From positions 119,388,632 through 119,452,631 of the forward strand of contig OW240915.1 in NCBI GenBank assembly GCA_933207985.1: DNA of 64,000 nt, written 5' to 3'. Below are positions 31,989-42,722 of the stretch, in pieces. Origin of the DNA: Pelobates cultripes. Lineage: Eukaryota > Chordata > Amphibia > Anura > Pelobatidae. The stretch's first letter is position 1. The number at the start of each line of letters is the position of its first letter. The notes below the pieces were generated by a model. That model was not told the DNA's origin, made no database searches, and was given only the letters and a program-made list of their open reading frames with translations. The translations under genes and the position numbers were made by a program.

Positions 31989-32545
31989 ATAGTCTTCCAT
32001 GATAGTGTCAGCCAGACCCACAAAATCTCTATCCTCTCTTTCTCTAGGTCTCTGCATGGGTGGATAGTATCTGTCTCCTTGAACACTTCCTCTACTATTC
32101 CCACCATTCCCTCTAAAACTTCCTCTTACTCTATAACTACCACTATAACCTCCTCGTACCCTTCTCTCTCCTTGTCTATCACCTTCATACTGCTCTCTCT
32201 GTGGACACTCACTCTTCCAATGTCCCTCCTTTCTACAATACGCACATTAATTCCTACTTAAAGTCCCTTGCTCAGCCTATTCTCGTCTCCTCTATTCACT
32301 TCCCTGTCTTTCTACACTTAAGATAGCTACCGCTAGCATATCTGCCTTTTTCCTCATTTTTCGTTCTTCCTCCATCTCCCTATTCATATATACTGTATTT
32401 GCAATCTCCATTAGCTGTATTATGGACATCCCTACAAATCCCTCTAATTTTCTTTAATTTCCTTTTACTATCACCTTGGGCCTGGCTGACAAATGCTGAG
32501 TCTATCATTCGGAAGTTTTCAGGGGCCTCTGGATTAAAGGGAGTA
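31989..32545 (-). pseudogene. gag: ERV Gag: capsid C-terminus and nucleocapsid
   Basis: A CCHC zinc knuckle C-AY-C-RKEG-H-WKSE-C lies at 32246-32205, followed by an arginine/glycine-rich tail (RRVRGGYSGSYRVRG) to the TGA at 31986. Upstream, in broken frames, are LYTPFNPEAPENFRMIDSAF, VSQAQGDSKRKLKK and an ERK-like charged helix, matching the capsid C-terminal region of class I retroviruses. The one-knuckle arrangement fits a gammaretrovirus-like Gag. Frames shift at least twice. Confidence 0.8.
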
Positions 32546-35000
32546 TACAACCTATTTGACTCAAGCGGTGTCTAATATGGGACTTCGGCAAGGCTGCCCA
32601 ATAATAGGTTCCAGTCTAGGAGTAGTAAGATAATTTTATTAGTCAGCATTTGGTGGATGAAAAAACGTTTTTTTTTTTTGTTTTTTTTTAAAGTGTTAAA
32701 CCAAAAACCTACCAGTAGGTGTCACCAGAGGGTAATTGTATCAAAATAATCTTTATGGGTCTAATAAGAAAACTCAACTTTTAATATATTTATACATAAA
32801 ATAAAACCTTATAGCAATAAATATATTAAAATAGGGTAAGCAATCCTACATCTATCTATTATAAACAATGTATTATCAATGTAACTCCCGAAGATGGCCA
32901 GTAGGTGGCTTAGAGTGCCTCCCTAAAGTCAAATGAAACAAATAGACTTTAATTAATTATGTCCTATTTTATTATTACTTATTTTAATCAATGTCCACCC
33001 TGCTAGCTAGGTTTGATTAAATCTTTAGTTCTAAGGTAAATTAAACATTTCAGTTTGTAGTTTAGTAAAAGGGGACATTTTGGACAAAGCTGGGAGGGGC
33101 CCATCCAGTAACTAAAAAAACCAATATACCATTTGATACCATTGATCATTGATTAGGGGGAGGGGTAGTACAGAAATACAAGAGTTTGAAACACAGGAAC
33201 AGATAGGTATGTGGGTAGGCGGGGACAGTAGAGCAGGGGGAGTGCAAATACTGATTATACCAGCCAGAAATGGGCGTGGCTAATCTGGCTCTGGAGGATG
33301 TTTGGGGGGTTGGTAATCAGATGCCAGGGGGGGGGAGGGGATGTCCAAAGCAGTTGTAATTAAGTCCTTAGTTCTGACCACCATGTGGCTACATTGTTTC
33401 CCATATGACACAGTTTAATTCACCAAGGCAACAATCAGTTTCCAACAGTCAATATATAGAAACTGATCATAGAATTCCAGCCTACTAGTTACAGCCACAT
33501 GTACACCCTGCACTAAATTTAAGTGAAGACTGCTACATGGAGGCCATGCGGCCACCAGGACAAGCTACTCCCTACTTTTTTTTTTTTTTTTTAAACATAC
33601 AAGACAAAAGACTAACAGCCAAGTGAATCAGATTATTTCAACAGAACGTCTGATTCAAAAAGCTGTACAAATATACACACAGTTTCAACAGTCACACCAA
33701 TCTCCTTATCACCAGCAACACATTGCGCAGTCACTAGGCCCAAACACACACACAGGATCCTCACATGCTCAACAATATCACGACGTCGCACACACGAAAT
33801 TAAATCAAAAACCCACCAAAGACTATACACTTATCAATGTAACTATTATTCAAACCATACAACTATCCACGCTATTAATCCATATAAACTAACCGATCAC
33901 ATAACATTTCAACAAATTCATCTCTACAATTATCTGTACTATAAATCAACTTTTGACTAACCAACTATATCACATTCTAGTAACCTCATCTTTACAGTCA
34001 GTGGTTATGGTACAGTTAGTAAGTGGTTATAATACAGTTTTAAAGTCACAGATCAGTTAGTAACAGTTATGGTATTATACATATAACATAAAACAGCAAT
34101 TGTTAGTAATTTTTACACAATGTCAGTGGTTATGGTACATGTCAGTAGTTATGGTACCGTGCGCTATTTTACAGTTATACACACAATTTACACTCCCACT
34201 AGACAGCAGAGCTCTAACTTTCTAGTAGGACATACAAGTTAACCAATTCACCAACTACAATATATTTAACAACATTTACAATAATCCCAACTAAACTATT
34301 GGCCAGTACCTTGAATAGACTACCTAAAACTATATACACCCGTTTTGGTTAGCCACACTGCCCAAGCACCACATATAGCGAACTAGAGGGCGGAAATTGC
34401 CCTTCTAGTCTATTTACTCTATCAAAAGTCTAGTGGGTTCCAAATTTACACGCCTTCCCACTTAGCCAAGATAGGTTGAGAGCTAGCGAACCGAATTTAC
34501 ACAGGCGCCGCTTAGTCTCCCGGTCCCTCCGACCTAGCGAACGTAATATACACCCTAGAACGCTAGTCTAGACAAGACACCGGTGTCCGGCTAGGGCTAT
34601 TTACACAGGACCCCGCCTGACTAACCAGATCAAACGGTCTTACTAAAGAGCGTTCGATCGAGCGGTGCGCCTTCGCTCCTTCCCTCCGACAGAGGGGGCA
34701 GATTCCATACACAGATTTAAACCCCTTTTGGGCCTACCGCACAATCGGTATACCCCTAGTGGGTCTGCCGTCTAAAACAGCAGTTGTCTTACCTCCTCGT
34801 TCCTGAACCTGAGTTCACACTCATCGACGGGGACACCCCAGCACTTCTTACGTAGAGGCCGATGATCTCCTGGACAACAGACCAGTGGCGCCGAGACGAA
34901 GGGAGGTCCACGCAGAAGTTCAGGGGTGCAGCCGTAGAGAACGTGGGCAAAGATAGACCGTCTCACGCCTCTGCCTCTCAGCTACCGTTGAACGATGAGC
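32546..35000 (-). other. Eroded ERV Gag and leader region, with probable foreign insert
   Basis: No long open frame on either strand. 32640-33600 includes a T-run (32666-32690), blocks with GTAGGTG-type repeats and a second T-run (33575-33592); it looks like an inserted repeat. 33600-34990 becomes GC-richer toward the primer site and probably includes the leader and matrix region. 34000-34160 has imperfect repeats of GGTTATGGTAC. No domain was recognised. Confidence 0.4.
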
Positions 35001-35018
35001 TTCCCGGCCAATGCACCA
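35001..35018 (-). other. ERV primer-binding site, tRNA-Gly type
   Basis: Plus TTCCCGGCCAATGCACCA is the 3' end of vertebrate tRNA-Gly(GCC) including CCA, so the element's minus-strand sense TGGTGCATTGGCCGGGAA would bind it over 18 bases. It lies two bases inside the 5' LTR. The tRNA match is from known tRNA sequence. Confidence 0.92.
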
Positions 35019-35020
35019 AA

Positions 35021-35456
35021 TGATACCGGAGAAACTGACGGAAGCAAAGCACAGAGGGATGGACACAGGTTTCTTCAGGAAGGAAGAGATTCTTTATTGG
35101 ATCACCGATCGGGACTCAGAGGGACTAATGTCACCAAAAATACAGCAAGTTCTGAGCCCTGAACAATAGTGCAGGCTCCCTATATAGGCACATAACTCCT
35201 CCCATTAATAGCTACACCCACATATACCTTTAACCAATCAATGAGCAGAATATAGACTTGTACATCTAGTCAAACCACATGGCCCATCCAAGACAAAGGA
35301 AATAAGTGCAATTTCAGTTCCTGCATTCCTGCACATGCTCAGTACACTGATGACAGTATCCTAGCTACATGTAGCTAACCAACTGACACAACATACACAT
35401 ATGCCACATGGAGATTTTGGCCTACTAAATTTTAACCATGCTGGAATCCCATCACA
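35021..35456 (-). mobile_element. ERV 5' LTR
   Basis: Plus TGATACCGGAGAAACTG ... CCCATCACA, matching 28433-28867. Plus GGCTCCCTATATAGGCAC near 35175 (sense GTGCCTATATAGGG) supplies a TATA-like box, and sense-strand AATAAAGAATC (plus GATTCTTTATT, 35089) a polyadenylation signal. The outermost ~30 bp differs from the 3' LTR. A clear target duplication could not be shown (CATAC left, CATGG right). Confidence 0.9.
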
Positions 35457-36854
35457 CATGGTCTTTGGAATGAATAAATGAATGGAGACTAGATGAGGTA
35501 GCTGTTTGCAATATAACCTACGCATAGGCCTTAAATGGTTACGGTGGGGCAGGTCCTGCTTTAAGCTACTAAACACGTCATCTAATTCTCTGTGTACCCT
35601 GATAGTAAAAAAAAAAACAACAACTTGGCNNNNNNNNNNNNNNNNNNNNNNNNNNNNNNNNNNNNNNNNNNNNNNNNNNNNNNNNNNNNNNNNNNNNNNN
35701 NNNNNNNNNNNNNNNNNNNNNNNNNNNNNACATAGGAAAGTAATAAAGGCAAGATATAGTGTGCCACCAATTTATCAATAAGCCAGTATACATTGCAGTT
35801 ACAAGATGGTGACAGAATGTTTGCCTTAAAGGAATTAAATCAATGGGGGCTGGAGGTTTCCTCCTTCACCAGACAATGGACAACTGGAGTGAAAGAGTCC
35901 ATTTGGTTTGATATTTTATTAAAAACATAATAATTATTCAAAATAATAATTAAAAAGAAGGTACTCATACCCCTCAGTGCTCACTGTCTTAAATGGTTTG
36001 TTTATTTGAAATTTCATTTCAGAAGTAAAGGTTACAAAATGTTAGATATAAATTTCAGTGGATAGGATAAGTATGTTCTACGTACTTGAGACATTAAAGG
36101 ATTACTCAGACCCAAAACCAGTGTTTTCATAAAAAAAAAAAAAAATGTTTTCAGTTCAGTAAAAGTAACTTTTTCTGTGGTTGTCTGCCTCCCCTCAGAC
36201 ACAAAAACAAAAATAAAGAAAAAGGTTTAAATGTTTCCATGCCGAGGCCTAGTTCTCCCCTCAGCTTATTCCTCCTTGGCTGATGTCACTTCCCCTCACC
36301 AGAAGAAGGGTCAGGGAAGACATACACACAGAGGCACGGGGGGACAGGCCACCATTAGATATCAGGCGCTAGAATGTTGCGTTTGGTGGTGTCAGATTCC
36401 AATTTTGTTTAGAATTGATATTAGCCTGCTCGGAACTCTTGCTAATGACTCCCAGTGATAGTTCCAAATGTGGAACAGAGAGGTTAATCTCCGTATGTGC
36501 AGCTTTTCATAGAAAAACACTGCACATACAGACTTCAGGCTCTACAACCACTTCAAATCTCCAAAGTGTTGCTTGGAAACAATTGCTTTGTATCATCAAT
36601 TAGATTGTTTTGACAATGATGTGAGTGTCATGTCAGTTTACTGACCTTGCAAAAGCTGTGTGTTATTCTTAATTTGGAGAAACAAAATAATTACATTCAT
36701 ATTCGAAGGCTAAACTTGATGGACGCAAGTCTCTTTTCAGCTATGTAACTATGTAACTATATATTTCTCTTGTGTTAAAATGTAAAAATGAATTATAGGA
36801 ACCATGGATATTGAGGTACTTTGCAGTGCAGGGCATAAACACATATAAAGTAAA
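35457..36854. other. Low-repeat stretch with assembly gap; no gene recognised
   Basis: 35630-35729 is exactly 100 N, a conventional unknown-size gap. No convincing coding frame; those spanning the N run are artefacts. 36690-36765 (GAAGGCTAAACTTGATGGACGCAAGTC then CTATGTAACTATGTAACTAT) has the look of a CR1/SINE 3' tail with a TATGTAAC repeat. The rest is unassigned. Confidence 0.55.
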
Positions 36855-37224
36855 TAGTGATGTCGCGAACCCGAAATTTTCGGTTCGCAAACGGCGAACG
36901 CGAACTTCCGCAAATGTTCGCGAACCGGCGAACCGCCCGAAACACCATTGACTTCAATGGGGAGGCAAATTTTAAAACACACAGGGACTCTTTCTGGACA
37001 CAATAGGGATGGAAAAGTTGTTTCAAGGGGACTAACACCTGGACTGTGGCATGCCGGAGGGGGATCCATGGCAAAACTCCCATGGAAAATTACACAGTTG
37101 ATACAGAGTCTGGTTTTAATCCATAAAGGGCAGAAATCACCTAACATTCCTAAATCACAATCAATATGGATTGACACCTGACATATGACATATTGACACC
37201 TTGACATATGGATTGACACCTGTC

Positions 37225-37530
37225 CTCAGAGCCCCTGATGCACACGGACACAGAGCAGAATAGAGACTGGTCCCCCTACACTTGGCAGATATGGATTGAC
37301 ACCTGTCCTAAGGATCCCTGATACACACTGACACAGAGCAGAATAGGGACTGTTCCCCCTGCATAGGGTCACTTGGCAGATATGGATTGACACCTGTCCT
37401 AAGGTTCCCTGATACACACTGACACAGAGCAGAATAGGGACTGGTCCCCCTACATAGGGTCACTTGGCAGATATGGATTGACACCTGTCCTAAGGATCCC
37501 TGATACACACTGATACACACCTACTTGGAT
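37225..37530. repeat. 91-bp tandem repeat, copy 1 array (3-4 units)
   Basis: Reverse-orientation units of the 692-1345 array: GGATTGACACCTGTCCT followed by ACACTGACACAGAGCAGAATAG, repeated about every 91 bp. The first unit is shortened (no TAGGGT). It ends abruptly at the Gypsy fragment near 37520. Confidence 0.9.
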
Positions 37531-37990
37531 GGTATAGACATTTTTAGCAGCTCCTGGCCCGAACACCTGACCCACATAGGAGCCGTAATAGACCGGATTA
37601 GGGAGTCCGGACTGACCCTAAAGCCCAGTAAGTGCCATATAGGAACGTGTAAAAACCTCCCCAAGATAGTAGTATGGGCCCCAGAGTGTGAACAGGCCTT
37701 CCAACAGCTCAAGACGGCGCTCATTAAATCACCTGTACCTTCTTCTCCTGATCCAACTAAACACTTTCTCGTCCATACAGATGCTTCTATGCTTGGATTG
37801 GGAGCAGTACTGAGCCAAGTCGGAGCAGATGGTGGCGAGCAACCCGGGGCTTATCTAAGCCGTAAACTTTTGCACAGTGAAGTATATTCACTGCCATTGA
37901 AAAGGAGTGCATAGCGGTGGTGTGGGCCCTCAAAAAGCTGCAACCTACTTGTATGACAACCGCTTACCTTACTCACAGATCACAACAAAT
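37520..37990 (+). pseudogene. Captured Gypsy pol fragment (RT end and RNase H)
   Basis: The open plus frame reads YLDGIDIFSSSWPEHLTHIGAV, RESGLTLKPSKCHIGTC (RT palm/thumb after the YLDD-type motif), then HTDASMLGLGAVLSQ and YLSRKLLHSEVYS (RNase H), and frame-shifts to AVVWALKKLQP-like sequence and a TDHN-like end near 37985. About 90 residues between RT and RNase H are deleted. It lies inside the hAT in opposite orientation to the transposase. The 3' part recurs in copy 2 at 50885-51020. Confidence 0.85.
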
Positions 37991-38121
37991 TTGGGGCACT
38001 GCGCGTGCAATCTAATGTGCCACCAGATAGGAGTGGTGTGTTTAGTACTATTGTTATCAGTTTAATCACTGTTACGTCCCCTATCCGTAGATGTGGAGCA
38101 AGACGCAGCAGCAGAAGAGGA

Positions 38122-40867
38122 CTAAGCCGAGGTTATGGAAGAGGATGGAGTAGGAGGAGTAGAGAGGTGGCAGCTGCATTTCTGCTTATACCGGGGGTCT
38201 AGTAGCGTGGACACCCAGTACAGGTCGTTCTCCTTCAGCCTTTTTATACGAGGGTCCCTCAACAGGCACGACAGCATGAAAGACCCCATTTGCACAAGGT
38301 TGGATGCCGAGCTACTCATTTCCCGTTCCTCCTCCTCACTGATGTCAATGAAGGTATTTTCTTCCCCCAGCCACGTACAACACCACAGGTACCAGATAGG
38401 TGACAACGAGCACCCTGGGATGCCTGTTGTGGTTGGTCTTGCTCCTCCTCTTCCTCCTCCTCAAAGCCACATTCCTCCTCTGACTCCTCTTCCTCACAAT
38501 CCTCTTCCAGCGTTGCCGCAGGTCCAGCAAGCGATGCTGATAAGGCTGTTTCTGGAGGTGATGGTGAACCACAACTCTTCCTCTTCCTCTTCACGCTCAT
38601 CTACGGCCTGATCCAGCACTCTTCGCAGGGCACGCTCCAGGAAGAAAACAAATGGTATGATGTCACTGATGGTGCCTTCGGTGCGACTGACTAAATTTGT
38701 CACCTCCTCAAAAGGACGCATGAGCCTACAGGCATTGCGCATGAGCGTCCAGTAACGTGGCAAAAAAATTCCCAGCTCCCCAGAGGCTGTCCTAGCACCC
38801 GGTCATACAAATATTCATTAACGGCTTTTTCTTGTTGGAGCAGGCGGTCGAAAATTAGGAGTGTTGAATTCCAACGTGTCGGGCTGTCGCAAATCAAGCG
38901 CCTCACTGGCATGTTGTTTCGCCGCTGGATATCGGCAAAGTGAGCCATGGCCGTGTAGGAACGCCTGAAATGGCCACACACCTTCCTGGCCTGCTTCAGG
39001 ACGTCCTGTAAGCCTGTGTACTTATGCACAAAGCGTTGTACGATCAGATTACACACATGTGCCATGCACGGCACATGTGACAACTTGCCCAACTTCAATG
39101 CCGCTAACAAATTTGTTCCGTTGTCACAAACCACTTTGCCGATATCCAGTCGCTGCGGAGTCAGCCACTTTTCCACCTGTGCGTTCAGGGCGGACAGGAG
39201 TGCTTGTCCGGTGTGACTCTCTGCTTTCAAGCAAGTCAAACCCAAGACGGCGTGACACCGCCGTATCCGGGATGTGGAATAGTACCTGGGGAGCTGGGGG
39301 GTGCCGTTGATGTGGAGCAAGACGCAGCAGCAGAAGAGGACTCAGCCGAGGAGGTTATGGAAGAGGATGGAGTAGGAGAAGTAGAGGAGGTGGCAGCAGG
39401 CCTGCCTGCAAGTCGTGGCGGTGTCACCAACTCCTCTGCAGAGCCACGCATTCCATGCTTGGCAGCCGTCAGCAGGTTTACCCAATGCACAGTGTAGGTG
39501 ATATACCTGCCCTGACCATGCTTTGCAGACCAGGTATCAGTGGTCAGATAGACCCTTGCCCCAACACTGTGTGCCAGACATGCATTACTTCCTTTTGCAC
39601 AATCGAGTACAGGTTGGGGATTGCCTTTTGTGCAAAGAAATTTCGTCCGGGTACCTTCCACTGCGGTGTCCCAATAGCTACAAATTTTTTGAATGCCTCA
39701 GACTCCACCAGCTTGTATGGTAAAAGCTGGCGGGCTAAGAGTTCAGTCAAGCCAGCTGTCAGACGCCGGGCAAGGGGGTGACTTTGTGACATTGGCTTCT
39801 TACGCTCAAACATGTCCTTGATAGACACCTGACTGTGGGCAGATGAGCAGGAACTGCTCAAGGCGAGAGACGGAGGGGCGGATGGTTGAGAGGGGGCAAG
39901 GAGGACAGCAGTGGTTAACGTGGCTGAAGATGCTGGACCAGGAGGAGGATGGCGGCTTTGAGTTTGTGTGCTGCTTGTACTCATGTGTTGTTCCCATAGG
40001 CGTTTGTGATGTGCGATCATGTGCCTTCGCAAAGCAGTTGTACCTAGGTGGGTGTTGGACTTCCCATCACTCAGTTTCTTTTGGCACAGGTTGCAAATGG
40101 CATCGCTGTTGTCAGAGGCAGACACACAAAAAAAATGCCACACTGCTGAGCTCTGCAATGAAGGCATTCTGGTGGTGGCAACAGCATGCGTTGATTGGCG
40201 TGCTGTCTGGCTGACCCCGGGTGCCGATGCATGCTGTCTGACTGTGCCACTAGCTCCTAGTGACGACCTCCCCCTGCTTCCAACTCGTCTCCTCCTCCTC
40301 CTCTCTGTCTCCCCATCTGAACTTTCCCCCTGTTCTTCTTCTCTTCTAGCTGGCACCCACGTGACATCCACGGACGCATCGTCATCATCAACCGCTTCAC
40401 TTGTATCTGACAACTCAGCAAAGGAAGCAGCAGCGGGTACACACATCATCATCATCACACCGTACGTCCATGTGTGTAATGCTGCCTGCCTGAGACATAT
40501 CCCTGTTATCTACATCCTCTGGCAATAATGGTTGCGCATCACTCATTTCTTCCAACTGATGTGTAAATAACTCCTCTGACATACCAAGTGAAGCTGCTGT
40601 GGTGCTAGTGTTGGTGGTGGCGGCAGGCGGGCGAGTGGTAACTTGAGAGGTGCCCAAAGCTAAGCTGGAGGAGAATGGTGCGTCAAGGTTCCGAGCGGAA
40701 GCTGTAGAAGATTGGGTGTCCTGTGTTAGCCAGTCAACTATGTCCTCAGAACTTTTCGAGTTCAGGGTACGTGGCCTCTGAACACTGGGCATTATTCTAG
40801 GGCCAAAGGGAATCACAGCACCACGACCACGACGGCCCCTGCGGGGTGGCCTGCCTCTGCCTGTCAT
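38122..40867 (-). pseudogene. hAT transposase, copy 1 (BED finger, broken, no dimerization domain)
   Basis: The ATG at 40867 begins with an AT-hook-like GRGRPPRRGRRGRG. A frameshift near 40430 leads to a BED-type finger (CNLCQKKLSDGK ... RRHMIAHH) near 40100. Then come VYLTTDTWS (first catalytic Asp region), LDIGKVVCDNGTNLL (second), CMAHVCNLIVQRFV, SPTRWNSTLLIFDRLLQQ and an acidic run EEEEEEEQDQ. Several stops and frameshifts separate these. The C-terminal hAT dimerization block is missing here. Order and motifs match ZBED-like hAT transposases. Confidence 0.88.
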
Positions 40868-40974
40868 TTTTTTTTCGATTAGTGGTACTATGCGTGCAAG
40901 CTACTGTGACAACAGATATGAGTGGCACTGTGCAGTGGCAGAAGTTGGCAGAGTAGACGCTGTAGGCCTGACAC

Positions 40975-41395
40975 ACACGCTTGCAGACAACTAACTGCTA
41001 TTCAATCTATTACAGTCGAAATTGTATTTTTTTTTTTTAAATGTACACTACTGTTACACCAGATATGAGTTGCACTGGTGTGACACTGTGCCCTGGCAGG
41101 CCCTGAAACGCACACGCGTGAAGGAAACTGACTGCTATTATATTACAGTCCAAAAAGTTTTGTTTTTTTTAAATGCAAGCTATTGGGACACCAGTGAGTG
41201 AGTGGTGGCACTGGGCAGGCCCTGAAACGCACACTCGTGAAGGAAACTGACTGCTATTATATTACAGTCAAAAAAGTTTCGTTTTTTTTAAATGCAAGCT
41301 ATTGGGACACCAGTGAGGGAGTGGTGGCACTGGGCAAGTGGGCACAGTATATGCTGTGAGCCTGACACACAGGCTGGAAGGCAGGCAACTGCAAT
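40975..41395. repeat. Subterminal ~120-bp tandem repeats of the hAT
   Basis: CCCTGAAACGCACAC-CGTGAAGG recurs at about 41101 and 41219, with CAAGCTATTGGGACACCAGTGAG and CTGACTGCTATTATATTACAGTC in each unit. More diverged units lie at 40975-41090 and 41330-41395. Related sequence is in copy 2 at 55090-55310 and within the inverted arms at 51270 and 52311. Confidence 0.85.
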
Positions 41396-41793
41396 TACAT
41401 TACACAGAAAAAAAAAGCAGACTGATGTTCTAGCCCTAAAAAGGGCTTTTTGGGGTGCTGTCCTTACAGCAGAGATCAGATGAGTCCTTCAGACTGTAGT
41501 GGACACTGAATACACTAGCCTAGCTATCAATTTCCCTATCAAATCAGCAGTAGCTACACTGTCCCTCCTCTCACTAAGAATGCAGCTTCACAATGATTGT
41601 AAAATGGATGCTGTCCAGGAGGTGCTGATTGGCTAGAATGTGTCTGCTGACTGTGAGGTACAGGGTCAAAGTTTACTCACTGATGATGAATAGGGGCGGA
41701 CCGAACAGCGCATATGTTCGCCATCCGTGGCGAACGCGAACAAGCGATGTTCGCCAGGAACTATTCGCCAGCGAACCGTTCGGGACATCACTG

Positions 41794-42722
41794 AATGTTA
41801 GTCTTATGTTTGCTCAAACTATAGTCTTAAAGCTACAAGTAGCACAATGGACAGTGATGAAGGCAAATAAGATGCACCACAATGGTCAGCATTGAAATAA
41901 CTGCAACAAATCACCCTATGATGCTGTAGGTCGTTTTGTGTCAAACAAATGGGCCATAAGGCTTGAACATTTTACAATTACCTCAGAAAAGCATGGTATT
42001 GTATGATATTACCATTATTAAAGTACTACAGTAGTTATGAAACATAATTGCAAATACATATATGATCATACAACAATACCTCTACACATGTGAATATATT
42101 CATTTGTAATATAATTATGCATGGAATTATTTTCCAATTTATAGCATGTACAGCAAATATAACAAGACCAAACATTATTAATATCATATTGGTTAATTTT
42201 TGAAAAATCTGATCTAGAGATTAAGCAGTTAAGACGCACAAAAACATGTACAAGATTTGAAAATAGGAATTCAAGCATGAAGTTATTTTTTTATTTAATT
42301 TAAGTCCATGCCAGAAAGGTAATAGTTTGATTTAGTGCATCAAGACAGTGATGCTAATGTTATGCAAATGCAGCCAGCAATTCCTAATCTATCCTGAAAT
42401 GTATGTGTCACAACTTGTATAGTACATATTACTGATGATAACAAAAAGCTATGTATTTCTTCATAATTAGGAGTCAAATGACTGGCAGTGGATTTTTGTG
42501 ACATTTTTAATAGTGAATATAAAATAAGGCAAGGTAAGGCAATGAGAAGTTGTTATAATAAAAGTAAAATTCTTAAATATTTTCATGAAATTGAAGTGTG
42601 AAAAACATTGTGGCACGGTAGCAGTGCTATCCAATGTGCCTTCTACATTATTTTAGACATTGTAAACCAAGCAAGTCAAACTCAAAGGCGAACGCAGAAT
42701 AAATAAACAAGGTTTATGTTTA
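41794..42722. other. AT-rich flank, nothing recognised
   Basis: About 930 bp, AT-rich, without coding frames, tandem repeats or TE motifs that I can recognise. It could be old unique sequence between two insertions. Confidence 0.5.

Larger units (their letters stand above)
36855..41793 (-). mobile_element. hAT copy 1 (~4.9 kb), transposase on minus
   Basis: Ends TAGTGATGTCGCGAACCCG (36855) and CCGTTCGGGACATCACTG (41793). Order on plus: end, ~300 bp shared with other copies, 91-bp array, Gypsy pol fragment, transposase (reverse), 120-bp subterminal repeats, GTTCGCG-rich end. The flanking octamers (AAAGTAAA and AATGTTAG) do not match, so this copy may have been rearranged. It lacks the dimerization-domain segment present in copy 2 (51205-52432). 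Confidence 0.85.

Noticed and set aside
35001..35018. tRNA-Gly-like sequence
   Set aside because: Only the last 18 bases of a tRNA are present, exactly at the position of a retroviral primer-binding site; no tRNA gene body.
28428..35461. A target duplication for the ERV
   Set aside because: CATAC and CATGG share only three bases and the outer LTR edge is diverged, so it is not claimed.
35506..35793. Open frames across the N run
   Set aside because: They consist mostly of unknown residues and are artefacts of the assembly gap.
36231..36603. Possible small genes in low-repeat DNA
   Set aside because: Overlapping short frames without domains, splice context or homology that I recognise.
38135..40528. 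Plus-strand open frames opposite the hAT transposase
   Set aside because: Serine/proline-rich shadows of the minus-strand coding region; no conserved motif.
36855..41793. An exact 8-bp target duplication for hAT copy 1
   Set aside because: The octamers outside the ends (AAAGTAAA and AATGTTAG) do not match, so no duplication is claimed.
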